Of a DNA stretch of 44,842 bases, positions 29,321-36,941 are shown in pieces. Location: contig NZ_BLAY01000080.1 in NCBI RefSeq assembly GCF_020521235.1, positions 1-44,842 of the forward strand. The letters are read 5' to 3'. Position 1 is the first letter of the stretch. The number at the start of each line of letters is the position of its first letter. Source of the stretch: Microseira wollei NIES-4236 (GTDB lineage: Bacteria > Cyanobacteriota > Cyanobacteriia > Cyanobacteriales > Aerosakkonemataceae). The notes below the pieces were generated by a model that searched no databases, had not been told where the DNA came from, and saw nothing but the letters and a program-made list of their open reading frames with translations. Position numbers and translations under genes: made by a program.

Positions 29321-30550
29321 ATGGCACGCACCAAATTTGAACGGAAAAAACCCCATGTTAATATTGGCACGATCGGTCACGTTGACCACGGGAAAACTAC
29401 TCTAACGGCAGCAATTACTATGACTTTGGCTGCGCGAGGACAAGCTATCGCAACATCCTACGATCAAATTGACTCGGCACCGGAAGAAAAGCAACGCGGC
29501 ATTACCATCAATACTGCCCACGTAGAGTACGAAACCGATTCGCGCCACTACGCCCACGTAGATTGTCCCGGACATGCGGACTACGTAAAAAACATGATTA
29601 CGGGTGCCGCGCAAATGGATGGTGCAATCCTCGTTGTATCAGCAGCAGATGGCCCAATGCCGCAAACGCGGGAACACATTCTGTTAGCGCGACAAGTCGG
29701 CGTGCCTTATCTGGTTGTGTTTTTGAACAAAAAAGATCTGGTGGACGATGAGGAAATTTTGGAACTGGTAGAACTCGAAGTCCGCGAACTTTTGAGTTCT
29801 TACAACTTCCCCGGCGACGAGATTCCAATTGTGGCAGGTTCGGCTTTTAAAGCGTTAGAAAAAATGACCGCCAATCCCAAAATGCAACGTGGTGAAAATG
29901 AGTGGGTGGATACAATTTACCAACTCATGGATGCGGTAGATTCTTATGTGCCAACACCTGTACGAGAAGTCGAGCAACCGTTCTTAATGGCTGTGGAAAA
30001 TGTTGTTTCTATTACTGGTCAAGGAACCGTCGCCACGGGTTTGATCGAACGGGGTGAAATTAAAGTCGGCGATCCGGTTGAATTGGTTGGTTTGAAGGAC
30101 ACAAAAAGCGCCGTTGTCAAGGGAATAGAAACATTTCGTAAAAGCCTGGATAAAGCGATCGCTGGCGACAATGCTGGTTTATTGCTGCGGGGTATCCAAA
30201 AGCAGGAAATCGAACGGGGAATGGCACTTGTTAAACCTGGTTCGATTACGCCGCATACCGCATTCGAGTCTGAAGTGTACGTTTTGACAGCAAAAGAAGG
30301 TGGTCGCAAGACGCCATTTTTTGCCGGATATCAGCCTCAATTCTTCGTGCGGACAACCGATGTTACCGGGAAAATATCATCGTTTATGGCAGATGATGGC
30401 AGTGTAGCCGAAATGGTGATACCGGGCGATCGCATCAAAATGACCGTCGAATTGGGGAAAGCGATCGCCATCGAACAAGGAATGCGTTTCGCCATCCGCG
30501 AAGGCGGTCATACCATCGGCGCTGGCGTCGTTTCCAAAATCCTCAAATAG
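29321..30550 (+). CDS. tuf: Second elongation factor Tu
   Basis: 409 aa from ATG at 29321 with AAGGAGG 10 nt upstream. All three domains are full length. G1 GHVDHGKT, switch I RGITI, G3 DCPGH, G4 NKKD, and GSAFKALE for G5. EF-Tu delivers aminoacyl-tRNA to the ribosome and is triggered by the SRL. Several otherwise invariant positions differ: [16 protein letters not shown] replaces the usual SITGRGTVATGRIERG (E. coli Arg230 and Arg233 by eye), and GYQPQF replaces GYRPQF. Arg230 changes are known in pulvomycin-resistant EF-Tu. It is not beside rps7/fusA as the housekeeping cyanobacterial tuf is, so it is an accessory paralogue of the tRNA island. Confidence 0.93.
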   Translation: MARTKFERKKPHVNIGTIGHVDHGKTTLTAAITMTLAARGQAIATSYDQIDSAPEEKQRGITINTAHVEYETDSRHYAHVDCPGHADYVKNMITGAAQMDGAILVVSAADGPMPQTREHILLARQVGVPYLVVFLNKKDLVDDEEILELVELEVRELLSSYNFPGDEIPIVAGSAFKALEKMTANPKMQRGENEWVDTIYQLMDAVDSYVPTPVREVEQPFLMAVENVVSITGQGTVATGLIERGEIKVGDPVELVGLKDTKSAVVKGIETFRKSLDKAIAGDNAGLLLRGIQKQEIERGMALVKPGSITPHTAFESEVYVLTAKEGGRKTPFFAGYQPQFFVRTTDVTGKISSFMADDGSVAEMVIPGDRIKMTVELGKAIAIEQGMRFAIREGGHTIGAGVVSKILK

Positions 30551-30617
30551 ACTTCTCCAATAATTCTTGTGGGGTGGGCATTCTGCCCGCCAAAGAGAGT
30601 AGTTTTTGGAGAAGTTT
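30549..30617. terminator. Inverted element with terminator hairpin after EF-Tu
   Basis: AGACTTCTCCAA and TTGGAGAAGTTT form an outer inverted repeat; inside, GGTGGGC-ATTCT-GCCCGCC is a stable hairpin. The element is related to 23505-23573 and may end the tuf transcript. Confidence 0.55.
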
Positions 30618-30687
30618 AATAGCTTACCTCCAGACAAATTCCGAGCAGAAAAGTATGACAAATTTTCACATCTTGCATCTGCCCGAC

Positions 30688-30813
30688 GACCCGCCCGGAA
30701 ATCAATTTCCGGGCTAACAGCGAAAGTCCATTAAAATGGACTGAAATATTGTCTGAATTGCTAGTCCTCTTAAGAGGACTTTCGCTATTAGCCTGCGAAT
30801 TGATTCGCAGGCG
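30688..30813. repeat. Nested palindromic element, second copy
   Basis: CCCGCCCGGAAATCAATTTCC pairs within itself; GCGAAAGTCCATTAAAATGGACT, AGTCCTCTTAAGAGGACTTTCGC and GCGAATTGATTCGC follow in the same order as at 22600-22736, with compensatory differences between the copies. Confidence 0.7.
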
Positions 30814-30868
30814 GGTGATGATACATATGCAAGATCTCTGCTTTTCTGCTTTTATCTCAAAATATTGT

Positions 30869-30942
30869 GGGAATGTAGCTCAATCAGGCAGAGCAGTAGG
30901 CTCTTAACCGAATGGTTGCAGGTTCAATTCCTGTCATTCCCA
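30869..30942 (+). tRNA. tRNA-Lys(CTT), second copy
   Basis: Acceptor GGGAATG/CATTCCC, anticodon loop CTCTTAA with an imperfect stem GTAGG/CCGAA, T-loop TTCAATT, A73. Confidence 0.75.
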
Positions 30943-31023
30943 TAAGAGGATTTTAGATTGCAGATTGAAGATTGCAGATTTAATTCCAATCTGAAATCTT
31001 CAATCTGCAATCTGCAATTATTT

Positions 31024-31095
31024 GGGTGGTTGGCATAGCGGCTGTGCAGCGGTCTTTTAACCCGCCCAAGATAGGTTCGATTCCTATACCACCCA
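31024..31095 (+). tRNA. tRNA-Lys(TTT), second copy
   Basis: Acceptor GGGTGGT/ACCACCC, anticodon loop CTTTTAA with stem GCGGT/CCCGC (one mismatch), T-arm ATAGG-TTCGATT-CCTAT, A73. Last tRNA of the island. Confidence 0.8.
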
Positions 31096-31164
31096 TAGGA
31101 ATTTTAAATTTTAAATTTTAGATTTTGGCTTGAATGTTGACTGTTGGATTCAAGTGTTTGAAAA

Positions 31165-31228
31165 GTAGGGGCACGGCGTGAGTAAATAAAAGCGACAAAC
31201 CGAAATATTGATAATGCCGTGCCCCTAC
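31165..31228. repeat. GTAGGGGCACGGC palindrome
   Basis: GTAGGGGCACGGC and GCCGTGCCCCTAC are inverted around 37 bp. Same family as 7514 and 35821. Confidence 0.75.
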
Positions 31229-31245
31229 CGCACATGGGTTGACTT

Positions 31246-31476
31246 TCATTCAGTTATGGCGTCTACACCCGGTTCATGGGTGGCTGTGGGTTGTAACCGA
31301 ATCATCAACTGTCTTAGCAAGAAAGCGTTGGCATTCCAAGCGGTATAAAGCGTTGCCCCTTTTCCCTTCAGCCTCAAAATCTGTTGAGCTTTGTCGTGGC
31401 AGATAGTCGCCAGCAGACTGACGACAGAAACCAAGCCCAGTTCATCCACAAGGGCTTCGAGTTGATCTTGTGTCAT
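31246..31476 (-). CDS. Small hypothetical protein of the RHH cluster
   Basis: 76 aa, MTQDQLEALVDELGLVSVVS, then LLATICHDKAQQIL; GAAGG lies 8 nt before the ATG. Mostly helical, no known domain. It is the last gene downstream of three tandem RHH genes on the reverse strand. Function is unknown. Confidence 0.6.
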   Translation of the reverse strand: MTQDQLEALVDELGLVSVVSLLATICHDKAQQILRLKGKGATLYTAWNANAFLLRQLMIRLQPTATHEPGVDAITE

Positions 31477-31553
31477 AAGTAAACCTTCAGGGTTGACTAT
31501 TACCCTAATTTAACATAAAGTACCTTTTAAGGGTACTATAAGTGTACTTGAAG

Positions 31554-31718
31554 TTACTTGCTTTCTGGTTCGTCTACGAGGTTGTATTCCTTGACAGCCG
31601 CCATCACCAGCAGAGTGGACATGGGGACTCCTGTCTGTTGGGAGATTTTTCTCAGTTTGTCATGCAAGCTCTTAGGTACCGTGACTTTAATCACAGCCGT
31701 CTCTTCTTTTTGGGCCAT
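31554..31718 (-). CDS. RHH protein C of tandem cluster
   Basis: 54 aa: EETAVIKVTVPKSLHDKLRK, then ISQQTGVPMSTLLVMAAVKE. A complete minimal RHH fold with the beta strand VIKVTVP. It shares the leader ACTGCTGAAAATGGC with the next gene, so both derive from a tandem duplication. The forward-strand frames over this region are shadows. Confidence 0.75.
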   Translation of the reverse strand: MAQKEETAVIKVTVPKSLHDKLRKISQQTGVPMSTLLVMAAVKEYNLVDEPESK

Positions 31719-31727
31719 TTTCAGCAG

Positions 31728-31904
31728 TTATCCCCGATCGGTGGTGTTTTTGTCATCTATGAGCTTATATTCTTTGAGAGTTGCCAGGATCATCAGTTTA
31801 GACATGGATATTCCCGATTCGTCAGATAGTTTCTTCAGCTTTTGGTAGATTCGGCTAGGCATTGTGACTTTTATGGTTTTAGAACTTTCCTCTTGTTCAG
31901 CCAT
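31728..31904 (-). CDS. RHH protein B of tandem cluster
   Basis: 58 aa: SSKTIKVTMPSRIYQKLKKL, then SDESGISMSKLMILATLKEY. Same RHH unit as its neighbours with about 45% identity to C. Its stop is 9 bp before the start of C. Confidence 0.75.
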   Translation of the reverse strand: MAEQEESSKTIKVTMPSRIYQKLKKLSDESGISMSKLMILATLKEYKLIDDKNTTDRG

Positions 31905-32021
31905 TTTCAGCAGTCATACTTAAGATGACACCAGCTTATCCGCTTTCTGAGTACTGATAAAGGGTAGCTATAACCCTTGGAAGTACCGATTTAGTGGTAG
32001 AGGCGGGGTAAAAGATAGCTT

Positions 32022-32189
32022 TTACGAGTTTGAACGTTCCCCGCTGAGGTTATACTTTTCTATGGCAGCGATGAGCAGTAAGGTAGCCATTGGAATACCT
32101 CGGTTCTCCGATAGCTCTTTCAGCTTTTCGTGAATCTTTTTGGGCATGGTGACTTTAAGAGAAACTGTGTCTTGCTTTTTCGCGGTCAT
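32022..32189 (-). CDS. RHH protein A of tandem cluster
   Basis: 55 aa: DTVSLKVTMPKKIHEKLKEL, then SENRGIPMATLLLIAAIEKY. It is the third paralogue and lies first in the presumed operon. The 117 bp to gene B include an inverted GGGTAGCTATAACCC that could be an operator. Confidence 0.75.
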   Translation of the reverse strand: MTAKKQDTVSLKVTMPKKIHEKLKELSENRGIPMATLLLIAAIEKYNLSGERSNS

Positions 32190-32285
32190 CTCGGTAGACA
32201 GTAAACTAACCTGATTATCTGTCCTATCCTGCCTTGGGTTGGTAAATACCCCTTGGGGATGTCTTAGTCAGGGTATCCTTGTGGG

Positions 32286-32598
32286 ATGGCAACTAAGGTT
32301 ACACTCAGCATCAAGCTAGACCCTGAAGTCAAGACTAATCTACTTTGTCATGCCTGCACCTAGAGTAAGTCCAGAAGCGGCATCCGCAGCAATTGTCTTC
32401 TTGATTAATGATGGTCTGTCGTCCGAATGGTTACGGTGTTACTTTACTCTTGAGTTGGCACTTTCCACATCTGTGTATTGGGTACTTGGAGAGTGGGATA
32501 GCTCTGGGCATAAAAATCTGGGAGCATTTAAGCTTGAACCAACTTTAGAGAACTTCCTCACAACAGTTGTTGCAGAAGGAAAGAGAAGATGGTGCTGA
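32286..32598 (+). pseudogene. Divergent RHH-type remnant, probably frameshifted
   Basis: ATG at 32286 reads MATKVTLSIKLDPEVKTNLL and stops at 32363. In the +1 frame the sense continues as RVSPEAASAAIVFLINDGLS down to 32598. The first part is a typical RHH beta strand and helix, the second its continuation, which suggests one broken gene. The end of the longer frame (TVVAEGKRRWC) looks non-coding. It is divergent from the RHH operon. Confidence 0.45.
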
Positions 32599-32655
32599 CT
32601 TTTAACAGATAAATGAGTTGATTGAATACCTAACAATTCGTTGCACCGGACGGTT

Positions 32656-32743
32656 AGTGCGATCGCATTACCGTAGCTTGGGTTGACGATTGTTACTCAA
32701 CGCTCACTGAGATAAGTAGAATATTGTGGAAGAAAGCGATCGC
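32656..32743 (+). repeat. 88-bp direct repeat, left copy
   Basis: AGTGCGATCGCATTACCGTA ... AGTAGAATATTGTGGAAGAA matches 34456-34543 at about 85% with the same length. The pair frames the VapBC-like and XisI/XisH genes. Confidence 0.8.
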
Positions 32744-32823
32744 AATTTTTCGGAGCGATCGCTTTTTTAGTACTGATGACCTAAAATAGTCACTAAACGA
32801 CTCCATACAAAAGACTGAAGGCT

Positions 32824-33087
32824 ATGACACAAGCAACTCTAAATCAAATATTGAGCCAGCTTGACACTCTTGAACTAGAAGAACTTCATCAACTCAACCA
32901 AACAATTCAAAAGTATCTAGCTGATAAAGAAGAAATTGCCAAGCGAGCCGCATTTCATCAAGCACTACTTGATTCAGGCTTGGTCAAACAAATTAAACAT
33001 CCTTTGTACGAGCCAATTTCTCAGCGACGGTTAATTCAAGTTGAAGGAAAGCCTGTTTCCGAGACTATTATCGAGGAACGCAGGTAG
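32824..33087 (+). CDS. Antitoxin of PIN pair
   Basis: 87 aa: MTQATLNQILSQLDTLELEE, LNQTIQKYLADKEEIAKRAA, then a C-terminal segment YEPISQRRLIQVEGKPVSET. The N-terminal helical part and the flexible tail fit a cyanobacterial antitoxin partnered with a PIN toxin. Its TAG is followed without a gap by the toxin ATG. Confidence 0.8.
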   Translation: MTQATLNQILSQLDTLELEELHQLNQTIQKYLADKEEIAKRAAFHQALLDSGLVKQIKHPLYEPISQRRLIQVEGKPVSETIIEERR

Positions 33088-33552
33088 ATGGCAATATATT
33101 TCATTGATAGTAGTGCATTGGTCAAGCGTTATATCTCTGAAACTGGTTCGACTTGGGTTTTAGGATTATTTGATCCTGCGTTAAGTAACGAAGTATTTAT
33201 CGCAGCAGTCACTAGCGTAGAAATTATTGCTGCAATTACACGAAGATCTCGTAGCGGAAGTATCAGCATCACGGATGCAGCAGCGACACGTAGCCAGTTC
33301 AGAAGCGATCTGCTAAAAGACTATCAAATTATTGAAGTCACAGAAACTATTATCAATTCTGGAATGGCATTAGCTGAATCTCACGGATTGCGAGGTTATG
33401 ATGCTATTCAACTGGCAGTTGGTCGAGCAGTTAATACCCTTTGCATCAACAATGGATTACTTCCTATCACTTTTGTATCCGCAGATAATGAGTTAAATGC
33501 AGCAGTAATAGCAGAGGGATTGGCAATTGAAAATCCTAATAACCATCCGTAG
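33088..33552 (+). CDS. PIN-domain toxin
   Basis: 154 aa: MAIYFIDSSALVKRYISETG (first Asp), AAVTSVEIIAAITRR (Glu), LRGYDAIQLAVG (Asp), VSADNELNAAVIAEGL (Asp). All four acidic positions are present. This is the FIDSSALVKRY subgroup. It directly abuts its antitoxin. The RNA target is unknown. Confidence 0.88.
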   Translation: MAIYFIDSSALVKRYISETGSTWVLGLFDPALSNEVFIAAVTSVEIIAAITRRSRSGSISITDAAATRSQFRSDLLKDYQIIEVTETIINSGMALAESHGLRGYDAIQLAVGRAVNTLCINNGLLPITFVSADNELNAAVIAEGLAIENPNNHP

Positions 33553-33569
33553 GATATTTCCCAATTCTT

Positions 33570-33893
33570 TTAGCCCACGGCATAATCGCTAAATTCCCGC
33601 ATAAAAGGCGGATGAAACCCCAACACAATATCAGATTTGGGTACGCCCAAATCTACTATATCGGACGCAATATCATGCTCCGTTGAATTACAAAAAATCC
33701 AAAATTTTTCATTCCGAATCGCAAGATGGATCGCGCATTGATGAATCCATCGCTGATGATGCCAGCCCAAATGAACAATTTGATAGTGATGCCGCTCCGT
33801 ATCAAAAATAGTTTCAACTTCAATCTCACCATAGGCAGGCTTAACCTGGGCATAACCCACCAATAATTGCTGCACAATTTGCTGATAATGCAT
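33570..33893 (-). CDS. xisI: XisI-like protein
   Basis: 107 aa: MHYQQIVQQLLVGYAQVKPA, TIFDTERHHYQIVHLGWHHQ, WIFCNSTEHDIASDIVDLGV, SDIVLGFHPPFMREFSDYAV. These are the signature segments of XisI, first described as a controlling factor for fdxN-element excision in Anabaena and later found in hundreds of copies in genomes without that element. It forms an operon with XisH, 11 bp downstream. Confidence 0.92.
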   Translation of the reverse strand: MHYQQIVQQLLVGYAQVKPAYGEIEVETIFDTERHHYQIVHLGWHHQRWIHQCAIHLAIRNEKFWIFCNSTEHDIASDIVDLGVPKSDIVLGFHPPFMREFSDYAVG

Positions 33894-33904
33894 TAATTTA
33901 TCTG

Positions 33905-34327
33905 TCAGGTTTTCCCTAGGACAATCTGCTCCAATTTAATATCATATACAACCAGTTTAACTGCATTCTCTTGCACGATTGAGGCGGGAAAATCAAGCTG
34001 AAAAAAGCTGTTGTATGTCAGATCGGGAACTGCCAAATATAGGACGCGATCGCGTTCCTCACGCCGCAGTGCCGCACGATAGTTAATAAACTGTCCCAGT
34101 GCCATATGAAACTCTGAAATTGCCGATGCGCTAGCCAGAAAACTTTTGATTTCAACCGCAATTTTCTCACCAGCCCGCTCTGCTGCGAGTAGCCGTTCTG
34201 CGCCCAGATCGATCTCCATGTCTACACCACCCACTTTAATCTGTAATCGATCGTGGGTAACGTCCCAACCATCTTTGATTAGAGCATTTTTAACGACCTG
34301 ATGAAAGCGATCTTTTTGATGTTTCAC
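33905..34327 (-). CDS. xisH: XisH-like protein
   Basis: 140 aa: FHQVVKNALIKDGWDVTHDR, DMEIDLGAERLLAAERAGEK, IAVEIKSFLASASAISEFHM, ALGQFINYRAALRREERDRV. The D...E.K arrangement within IDLGAE and AVEIKSF resembles a PD-(D/E)XK nuclease core, as proposed for XisH. It pairs with XisI. Widespread in cyanobacteria and possibly a TA-like or mobile module rather than a true excisionase. Confidence 0.92.
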   Translation of the reverse strand: MKHQKDRFHQVVKNALIKDGWDVTHDRLQIKVGGVDMEIDLGAERLLAAERAGEKIAVEIKSFLASASAISEFHMALGQFINYRAALRREERDRVLYLAVPDLTYNSFFQLDFPASIVQENAVKLVVYDIKLEQIVLGKT

Positions 34328-34455
34328 GATCCCAACCTATCACAATGCTCTCCAGACACCCAAAGAATCAATGGGTTTCCCGTCTCGCATTCTCTCGTCT
34401 TGGTGAGTACATCTACTCAAAACATCTTCGCCTAGTCCAGCGACCCAGGATTGTG

Positions 34456-34543
34456 AGTGCGATCGCATCGCCTTTGGTTGGGTTGACAATTGTTACCCAA
34501 CCCTCACTCAGATAAGTAGAATATTGCGGAAGAAAGCGATCGC
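34456..34543 (+). repeat. 88-bp direct repeat, right copy
   Basis: AGTGCGATCGCATCGCCTTT ... AGTAGAATATTGCGGAAGAA. See the left copy at 32656. A CGCTTCGCGCCAGGGAGGCA short element follows it. Confidence 0.8.
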
Positions 34544-34671
34544 TTCGCGCCAGGGAGGCATATCGCTTTCAGCATTTCATTTAACAGAGTGTATTGACAA
34601 ATAATTAATCTTATGCTAATAAACATAAAAACAGCCAAATCCCCATTCTAAAGTGCAAGATCTTGGTGTTA

Positions 34672-34857
34672 GTCTCAGCGGGCAGGCTCGTTAGTATCCG
34701 GATCGGTGTCTGGTCACCCGACTGGCTGAATATTCAGCTCGATATCTCTTCAAGTGCTTGACTCAGTTATCAAAGGATGGCAAAATATTCGGCTTAATGT
34801 TCGGCGAGTGGGTTGACCCGACGCTGGGCAGGATACCAAGGAGCCTACCGCTAAGAC
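34672..34857 (+). ncRNA. Giant hairpin RNA upstream of NYN 1
   Basis: 186 nt. Left arm GTCTCAGCGGGCAGGCTC pairs with right arm GAGCCTACCGCTAAGAC; TATCC pairs with GGATA; GGTCACCCGAC pairs with GTGGGTTGACC. The right half carries GACGCTGGGCAGGATA as in the hairpin at 36680. Ends, length and position (114 nt before the NYN start codon) match that second copy, while stem sequences differ with pairing kept. It may be a leader structure, an autonomous RNA or a terminal-repeat element. Confidence 0.6.
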
Positions 34858-34971
34858 TTTCATCCAACTCATGTGGCTGGTGGTAGTTTTTTGAACAAAG
34901 CTTGGTTGCAGCTAGATGCGCGATTTATCTATGCTGTCGCATCAACCAATTACCGTTGTGGATATACTAAA

Positions 34972-35811
34972 ATGACCAACATCAATCTCGCTTCAAACCA
35001 ACCAAAAGCACCGCAAAAAACCTTAGTTTCGATTTATTGGAACTATCAAACTGCGCCCTATGTCAAGATAGCTGAGAATTTGTTGACTTTTGCTGAGTCG
35101 CGAGGAACTGTGGTAAACCGTCAGGTTTATAACAATTGGAGTCGTGAAAACAAAGCTAAACAAACTCTAGAAAATCTCGATTTTGATTGCATCGATGTTG
35201 TATCGAGAATCGATAGCGCTGTAGATTTCCAATTGTCGATAGACTGCGGTATCGACCCTGTAGATATAGTTATTATTGTGCTGGGCGATCGCTACGGTGA
35301 CAATTTAATTGATGTCTTGCAGAAAACCGATAAAGACGTGATAGTTTTTGCTCGCAAAGGGCTGGAGGGTAGACCGCTCAAAAAGCTGGTTGATGAATTC
35401 TACATCATCGATGATTTACCTGGGTTAGTTGCAGATAAGACTCAGCCAGAAACTCAGCCAGAAACTCAGCCAGAAACTCAGTCAGAAACTCAGTTAGAAA
35501 CTCAGTCAGAAACTCAGTCAGAAACTCAGCCAGAAACAAATGGCGCCCCGCCTGAGATGCCTTACGATCGGGCGATAGAGCATCTGCTGGATGCGATTGA
35601 GATAGTTCAAAGCCAAGGTAAGGCTACAGTATATACCCGCGTTTGCAACCAGATGCTGAAGCGCTTTCCACCAAATGTGGTATTTTCATCTATCACTAAG
35701 CCTGATGGCAAGAAATTTTCCTCATTTGGTAAGTTTGTTGATGCTGCTGTAAAAGATGGGAGAGTCCGAGTTAAAAATCAAGAATTGTTTTTGGCTCGAA
35801 GGAAAAAATAA
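34972..35811 (+). CDS. NYN-LOTUS protein 1, altered active site
   Basis: About 279 aa from ATG at 34972; an earlier GTG/ATG-type start at 34873 adds 33 unlikely residues. N-terminal NYN (PIN-like) domain: LVSIYWNYQTAPYVKIAENL, DFDCIDVVSRIDSAVDFQLS, VDIVIIVLGDRYGDNLIDVL, DVIVFARKGLEGRPLKKLVD. Residues 205-235 are eight Q(P/S/L)ET repeats. A C-terminal OST-HTH/LOTUS domain follows (YDRAIEHLLDAIEIVQSQGK; SSITKPDGKKFSSFGKFVDA). Compared with its paralogue at 36942, the first catalytic Asp (YCDLQN) is Asn (YWNYQT) and SGDGDF is LGDRYGDN, so RNase activity is doubtful. Confidence 0.82.
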   Translation: MTNINLASNQPKAPQKTLVSIYWNYQTAPYVKIAENLLTFAESRGTVVNRQVYNNWSRENKAKQTLENLDFDCIDVVSRIDSAVDFQLSIDCGIDPVDIVIIVLGDRYGDNLIDVLQKTDKDVIVFARKGLEGRPLKKLVDEFYIIDDLPGLVADKTQPETQPETQPETQSETQLETQSETQSETQPETNGAPPEMPYDRAIEHLLDAIEIVQSQGKATVYTRVCNQMLKRFPPNVVFSSITKPDGKKFSSFGKFVDAAVKDGRVRVKNQELFLARRKK

Positions 35812-35820
35812 CACAACATT

Positions 35821-36640
35821 GTAGGGGCACGGCATTCAAAAAACTTTGATTTGGCGCAATCATTACTCATGCCGTGCCCCTACCCCCGTTGATTCTTACC
35901 CACAACGATCATAGAAACCGGATTTGGCGCGTAGGGGCACGGCAATCATAAAATTTCCCCTTGTACAGAAGATTTCGGATGTTCCCTACAACATTGACGA
36001 CGATTTTTGATAGAAACCGGGTTTCTTTGTATAATACCTTCGCCAATTTTCTCAAACGCCCACACCCTGAAGGGTGTGGCTACACAAACTCTCGCCCGCC
36101 TGCGCGGGCTGAAATCCTTGTAGGCTGCCTTCGGCAGCCTTTGAATGCAATAGCCGCACCCTTCAGGGTGCCGGATACAAGGTGAAGGTGTTGATAACAG
36201 AACTGGTTTGCTATGCGATCGCTACCCAGGAAACTAGAGATCTACAGGAGTTACCGAGTTTCTGACCTCGTTGTGGGTAAGCACAACATTGTAGGGGCAC
36301 GGCAGCAGTAATTTTTGCCGCCAAATCAAAGTTTTTCTTTAGCCTTAGCCCCTACCTCCGTTGATTCTGACGCACAACGATCCTAGAAACCGGATTTGGC
36401 GCCTCGGGGCACGGCAATCATAAAATTTCCCCTTGTACAGAAGATTTCGGATGCCGGATTTGGCGCCTCGGGGCACGGCAATCATAAAATTTCCCCTTGT
36501 ACAGAAGATTTCGGATGCCGGATTTGGCGCGTAGGGGCACGGCAATCATAAACTTTCCCCTTGTACAGAAGATTTCGGATGCCGTGCCCCTACAACTCTT
36601 GACACCAAATTGAAATTGTGCTATCAAACATACAGACAGC
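35821..36640. repeat. Cluster of GGGGCACGGCA palindromes and a 64-bp tandem repeat
   Basis: No gene is supported. 35821-35883 is a GTAGGGGCACGGC palindrome; 36058-36182 contains CACCCTGAAGGGTG-type palindromes; 36290-36600 contains three tandem units of exactly 64 bp (starting 36391, 36455, 36519) carrying GGATTTGGCG and GGGGCACGGCAATCATAAAA. A single related unit lies at 35921. Frames over this stretch on the reverse strand follow the repeat and are rejected. Confidence 0.75.
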
Positions 36641-36679
36641 AAACAGATTCACACTCAAAAGCGTCAAATCTTGATGGCT

Positions 36680-36862
36680 GTCTCAGCGGTAGGACTTGCA
36701 TTATCCTGCCCATCGAGTCAACCCGTTATCTGATTTTTCAACCTGATCTATGGTCAATTCATTGACTAAACAGTCAGGGGGTTGACCATAGATTAGGTTG
36801 AATGCTCAGGCAACGGGTTGACTCGATGCTGGGCAGGATATTACAAGTCCTACCGCTGAGAC
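36680..36862 (+). ncRNA. Giant hairpin RNA upstream of NYN 2
   Basis: 183 nt forming an almost continuous hairpin. GTCTCAGCGGTAGGACTTG pairs perfectly with CAAGTCCTACCGCTGAGAC (19 bp). TATCCTGCCCA pairs with TGGGCAGGATA, ATCGAGTCAACCCGTT with AACGGGTTGACTCGAT (16 bp), and CTATGGTCAA with TTGACCATAG; TGACT-AAAC-AGTCA closes the end. The right arm ends 79 nt before the NYN start. Transcribed, it would be a long double-stranded RNA, a natural substrate for RNase III, which is encoded 1 kb downstream. Confidence 0.75.
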
Positions 36863-36941
36863 TGGAACCAAAAGACTAAAGCTAGATGTGTGGTTTGCCG
36901 ATGCTGTCGAGCAACCAAACTAGAAATTAGGATTTACCAAG

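Noticed and set aside
31542-31848. Two forward frames of about 95 aa
   Set aside because: They are shadows of the reverse-strand RHH genes, which have conserved RHH motifs and shared leaders.
36345-36642. Reverse frames with repeated EIFCTRGKFYDCRAP-like text
   Set aside because: They follow the 64-bp tandem repeat exactly and lack any gene features.
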